Assembly: GCA_964464385.1 (NCBI GenBank)
Contig: CAYXFZ010000064.1
Coordinates: 1-14,951 of the forward strand
Length of the DNA stretch: 14,951 nt
Direction: 5' to 3'
DNA from: CAYXFZ01 sp964464385
GTDB lineage: Bacteria; Planctomycetota; UBA1135
Under the pieces are notes generated by a model. The model saw only the letters and a list, made by a program, of their open reading frames with translations, was not told the DNA's origin and ran no database searches. The translations under genes and the position numbers were made by a program. This document shows, piece by piece, positions 1 through 7,121 of the stretch (positions within the stretch are counted from its first letter, which is position 1; every line of letters begins with the position of its first letter).

Positions 1-96
1 ACAAGCTGATAATTCTTTGGGAAGGTTACTAAAAGCGTTGCACAGAAAATTTAACGAGTGGAAACAAGGGGATTTTTGAGTTGTATGAGGCACGAA

Positions 97-1170
97 ATGG
101 CAGAAGCAGATTACTACAAAATTTTAGACGTTCCTCCGGATGCTTCAATCGACGCGATTAAAAAAGCTTACCGCACCCTCGCCCTGAAGCATCATCCGGA
201 CCGCAACCCAGATGACGCCGGGGCGGCCGACAAATTCAAGGAGGCTTCCGAGGCCTATGCCGTGTTGTCGGATCCCAGCAAACGATCCGCCTATGACCGC
301 TACGGCCACGCTGGCGTGGGCGCGGACGGAGGCGGATTTCGTTTCGACAATATGGAGGATATTTTTTCCCAATTCTCCGACATTTTTGGGGGGAATTCCG
401 GAGGGTTTTTCGAGAACCTCTTTGGGTTTGGCGGTGGTGGTGCCGGTGGCCAGCGACGCGGCCAAAGTCTCCGCGCCCGGGTGGCCGTGGATTTGATCGA
501 GATCCTTCAGGGCACCGAACGCACCCTCTCCTTGCAACGCGGCGAGGAGTGCGAGGGCTGTTCCGGAAGCGGGGCCGAGAAAGGAACTGCTCCTCGCAGT
601 TGCCCGACTTGTCAGGGTCGTGGCCAAGTCCACCAGCAACAAGGATTCTTTGCCGTACGAACGGCCTGCCCCGCTTGCCATGGCCAGGGCAATGTCGTTG
701 ACAAACCTTGTGGCGATTGCCAAGGACAAGGCGTGCAAAGAAAGAAACGGGAGATTCGGGTTTCCATTCCCGCTGGGATCGAAGATGGCGCCCAAATCCG
801 CTTGAGTGGTGAGGGAGAAGCGGGTCTTCAAGGCGGCCCTGCCGGCGACCTCTTTGTGGAAATTCGCATCCGGGAAAACGAGCACATCCACAGAGAAGGA
901 CAGGATCTCTATATGGAGGTTCCTATTAGCTATCCACAGGCCGTCCTGGGGGACAAAATCACGGTGCAGACCCTGGAAGGAGAAGCTCGGCTATCCATCC
1001 CCTCCGGAACCGCAGCTGGCAAAACTTTCCGCTTGCGCGGGCAAGGTCTTCCCCGTCTGCATGGTGGGGGTCGGGGCAACCTTTTCGTCCGCGTATGGAT
1101 TCGCGTCCCCGAAAAACTAAAGAGAGATGAAAAGAAGTGGATCCAAAAACTCCGAGACTTGGAAAAATAA
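97..1170 (+). CDS. dnaJ: Chaperone protein DnaJ (Hsp40 co-chaperone)
   Basis: DnaJ binds unfolded protein and stimulates DnaK ATPase in the cytosol. Seen in the 357-residue product: an N-terminal J domain with the HPD triad at residues 33-35, a Gly/Phe-rich linker at about 80-120, then four CxxCxGxG zinc motifs with cysteines at 152/155, 169/172, 191/194 and 205/208, and the C-terminal substrate-binding beta domains ending in a charged tail. This is a complete type I DnaJ of normal, slightly short, length. The ATG at 97 is preferred because GAGG lies six bases upstream and the product then begins MAEADYYK, as the family does. The frame is open back to a GTG at 58, which would add 13 unrelated residues. 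The stop touches grpE, so the two are probably co-transcribed. dnaK is not in the window. The first 96 bases hold no CIRCE-like inverted repeat or convincing promoter that I can see. Confidence 0.97.
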   Translation: MAEADYYKILDVPPDASIDAIKKAYRTLALKHHPDRNPDDAGAADKFKEASEAYAVLSDPSKRSAYDRYGHAGVGADGGGFRFDNMEDIFSQFSDIFGGNSGGFFENLFGFGGGGAGGQRRGQSLRARVAVDLIEILQGTERTLSLQRGEECEGCSGSGAEKGTAPRSCPTCQGRGQVHQQQGFFAVRTACPACHGQGNVVDKPCGDCQGQGVQRKKREIRVSIPAGIEDGAQIRLSGEGEAGLQGGPAGDLFVEIRIRENEHIHREGQDLYMEVPISYPQAVLGDKITVQTLEGEARLSIPSGTAAGKTFRLRGQGLPRLHGGGRGNLFVRVWIRVPEKLKRDEKKWIQKLRDLEK

Positions 1171-1637
1171 TGATGACTGAGAAAGAAGAACCTGTGGAAG
1201 AGGAAGAAATCGATTGGCAAGATCGCGCCTTGCGCGCTCAAGCCGAGATCCAAAACCTGCGCAAACAGCAAGCTTCGGCAGTGGAAGAAATGACTCAATC
1301 CAGGATGGAATCTTTGTTCTTGGAGGTCATCACTTTGCGGGATCACTTGGGGCTGGCCCTGCAGGCTGGTGAAAGCGACGAACAAGCGGCCGGGTTGGCA
1401 CAGGGCGTTGCCGCCATTCATGCCTCGATGGACATACTCCTGGGTCGTTATGGAGTCGAGGCCATTGAACCCACACCGGAGACCACCTTCGACCCCGGCC
1501 TGCACGAGGCCATGGGCATGGAAGATCGGGAGGATTTGGATGCACCTCAATTGGTCTTGGTGCGTGCAGGCTATCGCCTAGGTCGGCGGATCTTGCGTCC
1601 TGCGCAAGTAAAAATCCTTCAACCAGCGAAGTGTTAG
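1170..1637 (+). CDS. grpE: GrpE, nucleotide exchange factor for DnaK
   Basis: GrpE is a dimer that releases ADP from DnaK and so completes the DnaK-DnaJ cycle. The 155-residue product has an acidic N-terminus (TEKEEPVEEEE), a long helical segment at about 15-70 that would form the dimer stalk, and the family's C-terminal beta domain signature: FDPGLHEAMG, then LVLVRAGYRLGRRILRPAQV. It is shorter than the roughly 190-residue E. coli protein, mostly at the disordered N-terminus. The start is placed at the ATG that shares its A with the dnaJ stop (TAATG). The next codon is also ATG, so 1173 is equally possible. A GTG at 1137 would put 11 more residues inside dnaJ and is less likely. The tight junction with dnaJ implies translational coupling. 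Confidence 0.93.
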   Translation: MMTEKEEPVEEEEIDWQDRALRAQAEIQNLRKQQASAVEEMTQSRMESLFLEVITLRDHLGLALQAGESDEQAAGLAQGVAAIHASMDILLGRYGVEAIEPTPETTFDPGLHEAMGMEDREDLDAPQLVLVRAGYRLGRRILRPAQVKILQPAKC

Positions 1638-1644
1638 GCTGAGG

Positions 1645-1664
1645 GTAGCCAACATGAGGGCTAC
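1645..1664 (+). other. Small inverted repeat covering a ribosome-binding site
   Basis: GTAGCC (1645-1650) and GGCTAC (1659-1664) are perfect inverted arms around an 8-base loop that contains GAGG, the likely Shine-Dalgarno sequence of the metallopeptidase gene starting at 1670. The RNA could fold so that the site is partly hidden. No U-run follows, so it is not an obvious intrinsic terminator for grpE. A six-base stem can arise by chance. Confidence 0.3.
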
Positions 1665-1669
1665 AACCC

Positions 1670-3283
1670 ATGCGCATTCACCCCTTCCTGCTTGCTCTTG
1701 CCCTAGTTCCCGCCCTGACCAACGAAGGTCAGGCCCAAAGGCCCAAAGTTGGCCGGGAATGGCACGAGGATAGCCACAATGGCTACCGGTTTCGCTATCC
1801 GCACGAATGGCGGGTCACTCCGGTTCAAGAAAGCACAAAAGAATTTGGGGTGATCGCCCGAATCTCAGGCCCGATTTTGTCCACGAAACTGCCTGGCAAC
1901 AAGGCCGGGAATGTAGGCTTGTTTTTGAGCATCTTCGCCTTCAAACAAAAAGCTGCGGTAACCCGCAAGGAATCGGAGGGCACGGGTGGCCTCCGCGACT
2001 TGATTGATGGCGCCGGAGCCAGTCGCCAAAAAGTGAAGGATTTCCTCCCCCGCCTGTACAGCGGCCTCCGCGACCTTCAAATGTCCGAAGAGGAAGAAGG
2101 AAAAACCCCCAAGAAAATCCCCTGGCACCGAGAGACCTATGACGCCTTCACGGGAGATTTCGACATCCGTTTTGACACGTTTACCTTTCGCCTCGATGAC
2201 CGCGACATCGTGTTGACTTTCGGCATCCCGAAACAACATTTCAAGAAATGGGAACGCACCATGGAAAGGTGCGTCAATACTTTTCAGATTATTCCCCGCA
2301 CGGCTGAAATCAAAATCGAAGATCACACAGATTACGCCTCGGTTTTGGCCGCCGCCAGAGATGAAACGCGGACGGTATCGGGCTGGGAGGTGATCGAGGT
2401 TCCTTCCAAGCGTTACATCATCAAGACTTCATCCAAGGACAAGCGTTTCCTCAAGGAACTGGTCACTCGCCTGGAAAAATCCCGGGATCTTTTTGAAAGA
2501 GATTTTCCCCCATCCAAGGCCATTGCCCATATTTCCATCGTCCGAGTCTGCAAGGACCGCCAGGAGTTCAGCACTTACGGAGAGGTGCCCAATGGGGTCG
2601 TGGGTTTTTTCAGTCCGACTTCGACCGAACTCGTGGTCGTCGATTACAAGGAAATCAACCGGGCCATTACTTGGTCCACAGTTACGCATGAGGCCTTTCA
2701 CCAATACTGCCACTTCCTCTTTGACGAGTCAGAGGCCCATCGTTGGTATGACGAAGGACATGGCGACTATTACGGCTACTTCGAATTCAAGGGCAAGAAG
2801 GCCATCCCGGGCTACAGGCGCGGAGGGCGATCTCGTCTCGAAGAAATCAAACCCTTGGTCAAGGCCGAAACCTTTACTCCGATTGCCGAGCTCCTCCGGA
2901 TGGATCACCCCTCTTGGCAGCGAATTTACACCCACTACGCCCAATCCTGGTCCGTGATTTACATGCTTCGCCGGGGCATGGATGGGGATGTGCACAGACG
3001 GTATTGGAAACGTGAATACGAAATGATTATCCCCAATTACGTGCGAACCCTCCATCGGGGTTTCCTGGATGCCTATGAAGTGATTCGTTTGGAACGGATC
3101 GCGGAAGCCAAACTGGAAAATCGCGAGCCCACGGAAGAAGAGTTGAACATCAACCGCTTCGATCTTCGCCAGGCCCAAAAGGAAAAAATCTGGGATCAGG
3201 CCTTGGCCAATTCCTGGGGTCAGATTGACTTGGATCAATTCCAACAGGATTGGGTCGGCTTCATTCTGAAGGGTGTGGACTGA
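1670..3283 (+). CDS. Secreted HEXXH metallopeptidase-like protein
   Basis: The 537-residue product begins with a signal peptide (MRIHPFLLALALVPALTNEGQAQ, cleavage likely near residue 23), so it should act outside the cytoplasm. Residues 30-50 carry a GYRFRYPHEW stretch like that opening PsbP/DUF1795-type domains. The C-terminal half has a zinc-protease signature: HEAFH at 340-344 (two His ligands and the catalytic Glu), followed 17 residues on by WYDEGHGDY with E362 as the probable third ligand. This His-Glu-His plus Glu-Gly layout is that of gluzincins, and the nearest family I can name is the DUF1570-type group common in planctomycetes. Substrate is unknown. Start: ATG with GAGGG about nine bases upstream. 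It lies 32 bases after grpE in the same direction, with no functional link apparent. Fold and zinc site are well supported; the exact family is not. Confidence 0.85.
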   Translation: MRIHPFLLALALVPALTNEGQAQRPKVGREWHEDSHNGYRFRYPHEWRVTPVQESTKEFGVIARISGPILSTKLPGNKAGNVGLFLSIFAFKQKAAVTRKESEGTGGLRDLIDGAGASRQKVKDFLPRLYSGLRDLQMSEEEEGKTPKKIPWHRETYDAFTGDFDIRFDTFTFRLDDRDIVLTFGIPKQHFKKWERTMERCVNTFQIIPRTAEIKIEDHTDYASVLAAARDETRTVSGWEVIEVPSKRYIIKTSSKDKRFLKELVTRLEKSRDLFERDFPPSKAIAHISIVRVCKDRQEFSTYGEVPNGVVGFFSPTSTELVVVDYKEINRAITWSTVTHEAFHQYCHFLFDESEAHRWYDEGHGDYYGYFEFKGKKAIPGYRRGGRSRLEEIKPLVKAETFTPIAELLRMDHPSWQRIYTHYAQSWSVIYMLRRGMDGDVHRRYWKREYEMIIPNYVRTLHRGFLDAYEVIRLERIAEAKLENREPTEEELNINRFDLRQAQKEKIWDQALANSWGQIDLDQFQQDWVGFILKGVD

Positions 3284-3304
3284 GTCCCCCCGGAAAATGG
3301 GCGC

Positions 3305-4015
3305 TCAGGATTCGCCCTTGATCCGAAATCGATCTCCGGCACCCTCACGGTCCTCCCAGCCAAATACGCGGCGGGTCACAAAGTGATACGTCGGCTTGAC
3401 CCATCTTCGCCAAGCACGAGAACCCCAACTGGGACGAGACAGTATTTTCAATTCCCTAGCACTCAGCAAGTGCGGGAAATAGGTTCGTTTGTGTTTCAGC
3501 AGGTGGCGGAGGTCCTCCCGGCGGCGGGTCCGAAAGGAGCGGCCTCGCCGCAGGTGCACGGAAGCCAGTTGGAAATCCACCAGGCCAGCGCCACCATCTT
3601 CCAATACGAGCCAGTTGGGTTCCTTAGCGGCATCGTTGTGCACTACCCCCCGGCGATGGCATTGCGCCAAGAGCCTGCGAGCGTCAAGAAACCACTGGGG
3701 ATCCGAAGGTGGGGCTTCTTGCAAGGGCGATCCAGGCAACCAGGCCCGAGTCAACTGCCCCCGTTCCATGTTCAGCAGGGAAGGAATTCCCTCAAGATCC
3801 CGCAAGTGACGCAGGGCTCGTTCCTCGCGTCGCAACAAGAGCAAGGCCAGCCAGCGGGTCCAAAGGGGAGCATGATGAGTCTCCCGCCGAATCACCTTGC
3901 GAAGGATTCCATCCCCTCCTCTAGAATGCGCCAGAACGATTTGCCCAAAATGGTCGGCCTTGAGCATCCGCTCGGGTTCCAGCCCTTCCGACAAGTCCAA
4001 ATCCGATCCCATCAT
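3305..4015 (-). CDS. Small RIO-like / lipopolysaccharide-kinase-like protein kinase
   Basis: The 236-residue soluble protein has the core of an atypical kinase: a probable ATP-binding Lys at 40 (ILRKVIRRE), the catalytic segment VVHNDAAKEPNW with H126, D128 and N134, and the metal-binding VDFQLA with D147 in place of DFG. The HND-x-AKEPNW pattern is that of small bacterial proteins annotated as RIO1-family regulatory kinases. Their substrate is not established, to my knowledge. All key catalytic residues are present, so it is probably active. The C-terminus is basic and Arg-rich. Start is uncertain: two adjacent ATGs (4015, 4012) lack a Shine-Dalgarno sequence, and another ATG at 3967 would still include the N-lobe. 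The gene is divergent from the SUMF1-domain gene, with only eight bases between start codons, and converges on the metallopeptidase with a 21-base gap. It could instead phosphorylate a sugar or lipid. Confidence 0.78.
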   Translation of the reverse strand: MMGSDLDLSEGLEPERMLKADHFGQIVLAHSRGGDGILRKVIRRETHHAPLWTRWLALLLLRREERALRHLRDLEGIPSLLNMERGQLTRAWLPGSPLQEAPPSDPQWFLDARRLLAQCHRRGVVHNDAAKEPNWLVLEDGGAGLVDFQLASVHLRRGRSFRTRRREDLRHLLKHKRTYFPHLLSARELKILSRPSWGSRAWRRWVKPTYHFVTRRVFGWEDREGAGDRFRIKGES

Positions 4016-4026
4016 CGCCCGCGATG
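4013..4026. promoter_or_regulatory. 14-base palindrome joining two divergent start codons
   Basis: CATCGCCCGCGATG contains the start codon of the minus-strand kinase (CAT, 4013-4015) and of the plus-strand SUMF1 gene (ATG, 4024-4026) as the ends of perfect six-base arms around a CC spacer. Neither start has an evident Shine-Dalgarno sequence. It may be an operator-like site or simply two ATGs back to back by chance. Confidence 0.25.
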
Positions 4027-5193
4027 CTAACAAAGACCACCCGGCTGGCCGTACTTTTCGCCCCATTCTTGTTGGCCGCGTTGCCTCCGGACGCCCCTGC
4101 TCAAAATGCGCAGACCAAACGTTTGGAAAGGCTGGAGCAAAAGTTCCAGAACGCGCTTGCTACCCGTGACGCTGCTTGGGACTCCTTGGTCGAAGACTAC
4201 GCGAAAACCGAGGCTTGGTTCTTAGACACGAATTTGCCAACTCCAAACACCATCAGGGCTTGGATTGCAGCCGACGGCGAACCCCTGCCGGATCAAGATC
4301 CAAGACAAGAGTGGCGCGAACGGGCTTTTCACGAATTCTGGAACAAGGCTCTTTACAAAATATCCAAACCAGCGAGAGCTTTCTCCAAGGCAGCCAAAGA
4401 ATTGGAACGCTCCTTTCACGCCCTGGAAAGGCTTCGGCATCCCGAGCGGTATGCGCATGGGGCCGACAAAGTCCCCTTGGGCATGGTGTTGGTTCCAGCT
4501 CGTCGCATTCAAGTTCCGCCCTCAGAGGGCTATCTCTTTGGACATTCCAAGCACCAACAGCAACGACTCCTCCGTTCGCGGGCCTTCTACTTGGATCGTG
4601 ACGAGGTTACGGCGGCGGATTTTGCCCGCTTCCTTCTGGCCCTACCTCTGGCCCTGCGGGAGGAACACCTCCCGGCCGACTGGACCTTCGGCGAGAAAGG
4701 CGAACCCCTCTTCCCCTCCGGTCAGGGTCGGGATCCCGTCACCGGTATTTCCTGGATCTCCGCCAACCGCTACGCCGAATGGCGGGGAAAACGATTGCCG
4801 ACCGAGGACGAATGGTTGACTGCTGCCCTTGGCAGGAGCGGACGCAAGTATCCCCACGGGGATCGTATGTCCGGTTCGGAAGTTAATTTCCTGGGTTCCT
4901 TGACCCACGAGGCTCAACCTGCCGCGGCCTTTCTGGAGGATGTGACCCCACTCGGCGTTCGGGGCATGAGTGGAAATGTTCGTGAATGGACACGGGATCT
5001 GTACGTGGAGTCCGGTTCTCGCAATCGTGCCACTTCCGTGCGCGAACCTGGTCCCACGACCTTGGCCGTGGTCAAGGGCGGAAGTTTCCAAGACTCGGCG
5101 GAAAGTTGTCGTTCCCTCTTTCGTTGGCTGTTTCCTGCCATGGATGCAAGATTGCCCTACATCGGCTTTCGTTGCGCACAGGATGTGAAGTGA
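4024..5193 (+). CDS. Exported SUMF1/FGE-sulfatase-domain protein
   Basis: A 389-residue protein with a signal peptide (cleavage near PAQ, residue 27), a charged helical stretch at about 30-150, and a C-terminal SUMF1 domain at about 155-389. Domain hallmarks are VTGISWISANRYAEWRGKRLP, the following TEDEW, GMSGNVREW, VVKGGSF and the closing GFRC. True formylglycine-generating enzymes use a cysteine pair spaced by four residues after the GGS motif. Here the positions are D357 and C362, so the first cysteine is missing and sulfatase activation is unlikely. Like many relatives it may instead be a ligand-binding or structural protein. The start gives a good signal peptide but has no visible ribosome-binding site. 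Its stop overlaps the lpxB start by four bases. No sulfatase gene is present here. Confidence 0.87.
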   Translation: MLTKTTRLAVLFAPFLLAALPPDAPAQNAQTKRLERLEQKFQNALATRDAAWDSLVEDYAKTEAWFLDTNLPTPNTIRAWIAADGEPLPDQDPRQEWRERAFHEFWNKALYKISKPARAFSKAAKELERSFHALERLRHPERYAHGADKVPLGMVLVPARRIQVPPSEGYLFGHSKHQQQRLLRSRAFYLDRDEVTAADFARFLLALPLALREEHLPADWTFGEKGEPLFPSGQGRDPVTGISWISANRYAEWRGKRLPTEDEWLTAALGRSGRKYPHGDRMSGSEVNFLGSLTHEAQPAAAFLEDVTPLGVRGMSGNVREWTRDLYVESGSRNRATSVREPGPTTLAVVKGGSFQDSAESCRSLFRWLFPAMDARLPYIGFRCAQDVK

Positions 5194-6506
5194 ACGCCAC
5201 TTGGGAAACCAGCCGCGAGATGGGTCGGGCGCTCGCCGATTTGACTCTTGCCATTCCACGACACGGGATTGCCCTGTTGGGCGCTGCACGACGTCGAGAG
5301 TCCTTTGGAAAACTGGAGCGAACCGCGCCCGGAGATGAAGAGGGCACTGATCATGAGCATGCCCCCTTGCGCCGCATCCTCCTGTCCGTTGGAGATGCCA
5401 GTGGCGAGGCGCATGCCCTGCGTCTTCTTTCCCATTTACGGAAACGCCACCCAAACCTGGAAGTGGTCGGTTTTGGCGGCGCCGCCCTAGCCAGAGAGGG
5501 TATGGAAGTCTGGGAGCCCTTGGCCGACCTGAATGTCATGGGTTTTGCCGACGTGGCCGCGCGGCTACCCCTCTTTTTTCGTTGCGTGCACCGTTTCGCC
5601 CGTGAATTGCAAAACAATCCTCCAGACGCCGTAGTCCTCGTGGACTATCCCGGCCTCCACCGTCACTTCTTGCGGCTGTCTCACCGCGCCGGCGTCCCCA
5701 GCGTGGACTTCATCGCCCCCCAACTTTGGGCTTGGGCACCCTGGCGCGCCCGGGATTTTGGTTTGGCAAACCGACTCTTGACCATTCTGCCCTTCGAACC
5801 GGATTGGTGGCAACGCCATGGCGGTCGAGCCGTGGCCATCGGCCATCCCTTGGGGGATGGTCTAGCCAATGCGGGCAAGGATGAAGAGGACCCGCCTCAC
5901 TTGGATCCGAAGCGCACCTGGATCGGTCTTCTGCCCGGTAGTCGGCGACGGGAAATTGCGGCCAACCTTCCTCTCATGTTGGATGCCGCCCACCGATTGC
6001 ACGCCAAGTTTCCGGACTGGGGCTTTGTCCTCCCTCATCTTCGGGATCATTGCTGGCCCCTGCTGGACTCCTATCTCAAATTGAATCCGCAACTCCCCGT
6101 GGTACGCGCCCCGGGTTGTTTTCATGGAGTCCTTCCGCAACTCAGGACGGCCATGGTCACGAGCGGAACCGCTTCCTTGGAATCGGTTGCCCACGGCGTT
6201 GCCACGGTTGTGGTCTATCGTTTGCCTTCGCGCTTGGGCGCCTGGCTTTCTCGCAACGCTCTTTCCGTTCCGTACATTTCCGCCATCAACCTCATGGCCG
6301 GCCGGTGTTTTGTCCCGGAACACGTCGGCCGACTCCTGAATCCGGCCACCTTGGCTACCGATGTGGAGACTCTGACTGCGGGTCCGGGCCACGCCTCCTT
6401 CCAAACTGGGCTGGCGGAACTCCTGCCGTGGTTTGCTTTGCCGGGTGCCGCGGAACGAGCGGCAAGGCAAGTGGAAAGGGTTGCCCATGCTGGCCAAAAA
6501 AAGTGA
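5190..6506 (+). CDS. lpxB: Lipid-A-disaccharide synthase (divergent)
   Basis: LpxB (family GT19) joins UDP-2,3-diacylglucosamine and lipid X to make the lipid A disaccharide at the inner membrane. Family motifs seen in order: a P-loop-like VGDASGEAH at 67-75 (usually GEASGD), LADLNVMGFADV, VDYPG, FIAPQLWAWAPWRA, LLPGSRRREI, TSGTASLE, and INLMAGRCFVPE. The product is 438 residues against about 380 usual, because roughly 50-60 residues with no recognised domain precede the first strand. Start chosen: GTG at 5190, overlapping the preceding stop (GTGA), with AGGA six bases upstream. An ATG at 5220 is the alternative. The first motif has its two acidic residues exchanged (GD..GE), and DYPG is followed by LH where FN is common. 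The family call is firm, but the enzyme is a divergent member. No other lpx gene is in the window. Confidence 0.9.
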   Translation: MNATWETSREMGRALADLTLAIPRHGIALLGAARRRESFGKLERTAPGDEEGTDHEHAPLRRILLSVGDASGEAHALRLLSHLRKRHPNLEVVGFGGAALAREGMEVWEPLADLNVMGFADVAARLPLFFRCVHRFARELQNNPPDAVVLVDYPGLHRHFLRLSHRAGVPSVDFIAPQLWAWAPWRARDFGLANRLLTILPFEPDWWQRHGGRAVAIGHPLGDGLANAGKDEEDPPHLDPKRTWIGLLPGSRRREIAANLPLMLDAAHRLHAKFPDWGFVLPHLRDHCWPLLDSYLKLNPQLPVVRAPGCFHGVLPQLRTAMVTSGTASLESVAHGVATVVVYRLPSRLGAWLSRNALSVPYISAINLMAGRCFVPEHVGRLLNPATLATDVETLTAGPGHASFQTGLAELLPWFALPGAAERAARQVERVAHAGQKK

Positions 6507-6616
6507 AGAACGGGTTCGCACCGGCATATCCAAGACCATGACCTCCGCCCCTCCCCATTGGCCAAGCCTTCGCTGGTGGATTCTGTCATGAGCGGAAGTC
6601 GCCAAGGATTCGGCGA

Positions 6617-6745
6617 ATGGCCCATCTGCATCATGGACGGGCTTTGGCCGCGGCCATTGGCATCGCTGCATTGGGCTTGGGTATCCTGTTCTTGTTCCTG
6701 CGAGTGTTGCAGGAACGCCTACGCGTCCTGCGCAAAGACCCCTAA
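6617..6745 (+). CDS. Possible 42-residue single-pass membrane protein
   Basis: A short open frame begins with ATG preceded by AAGGA at an eight-base spacing and ends with TAA 14 bases before the YbjQ-family gene. The product has a His-rich N-terminus (MAHLHHGR), one clear hydrophobic helix at about residues 9-28 (rich in Ala, Ile, Leu, Gly and Phe), and a basic C-terminal tail (RVLQERLRVLRKDP), which by the positive-inside rule would lie in the cytoplasm. I do not recognise a family. The position between lpxB and the ybjQ-like gene, the ribosome-binding site and the helix support it; its small size and the overlapping hairpin at 6694-6716 count against certainty. The 110 bases between lpxB and this ORF hold only a weaker 34-codon frame (6487-6591). 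Confidence 0.45.
   Translation: MAHLHHGRALAAAIGIAALGLGILFLFLRVLQERLRVLRKDP
6694..6716 (+). repeat. Perfect 8-bp inverted repeat (hairpin)
   Basis: GTTCCTGC (6694-6701) and GCAGGAAC (6709-6716) are exact complements around a seven-base loop. No U-run follows, so it is not a standard intrinsic terminator. It could be an RNA hairpin or a dyad operator ahead of the YbjQ-family gene. It lies inside the possible 42-codon ORF, in which case it may be incidental. Confidence 0.4.
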
Positions 6746-6759
6746 CGAGACGTAGACCG

Positions 6760-7104
6760 ATGATCCTCACTACTCTGGACACTCAGTCCAACCACCGGAT
6801 TCTGGAATGCTTGGGACTGGCAAAAGAAAACACAATTCGGGCCCGACACTTGGGCCGGGACATCCTGGCCGGTTTGCGAAACATCGTCGGCGGCGAGGTG
6901 ATTGAATACACCAAGGCTCTGGCCGAGACCCGCGAACAGGCCCTGGATCGCATGCGCGATCAAGCGGTGGCCTTGGGTGCCGATGCCGCGGTTAGCATTC
7001 GCTTTTCCTCCAGCATGGTTATGCAAGGAGCCGCAGAAATGTTGGCCTATGGCACGGCTGTGCGTCTGGGACCCGCCACCGGCACCGAACCCACCGGCTC
7101 CTGA
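6760..7104 (+). CDS. YbjQ / UPF0145 family protein
   Basis: The 114-residue cytosolic protein matches the YbjQ (UPF0145, 'putative heavy-metal-binding') family over its whole length. It has the N-terminal LTTLDT segment, GLRNIVGGEVIEYTKAL in the middle, then a helix with REQALDRMRDQAVALGADAAVSIRFSSS split across the central strand, and a final AYGTAVRL strand. Family members assemble into compact oligomers. Biochemical function is not established, and metal binding was inferred rather than shown. Length is typical. No strong Shine-Dalgarno sequence precedes the ATG. The possible small membrane ORF just upstream could be co-translated with it. Confidence 0.9.
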   Translation: MILTTLDTQSNHRILECLGLAKENTIRARHLGRDILAGLRNIVGGEVIEYTKALAETREQALDRMRDQAVALGADAAVSIRFSSSMVMQGAAEMLAYGTAVRLGPATGTEPTGS

Positions 7105-7121
7105 GCCGTTCTCCCCTCACC

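Noticed and set aside
38..66. TTGCAC as a -35 box for dnaJ
   Set aside because: No acceptable -10 hexamer lies 16-18 bases downstream.
145..891. Long minus-strand open frame opposite dnaJ
   Set aside because: It is antisense to a clear DnaJ with all zinc motifs; the protein has no recognisable domain and arises from GC-rich codon structure.
3300..3325. Possible terminator between the convergent metallopeptidase and kinase genes
   Set aside because: The GGGCG/CGCCC arms are only about five bases, overlap the kinase 3' end and lack a T-run.
4642..5454. 270-codon minus-strand frame across the SUMF1/lpxB junction
   Set aside because: It overlaps two well-supported genes on the other strand and shows no family motif.
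6558..6755. 65-codon frame in the lpxB-ybjQ gap with many cysteines
   Set aside because: It overlaps the more plausible membrane ORF in another frame, and its Cys/Trp-rich product looks like out-of-frame translation.
5862..6782. 306-codon minus-strand frame opposite lpxB
   Set aside because: It lies opposite the conserved LPGSRR and SGTASLE region of lpxB; its composition is that of a shadow frame.
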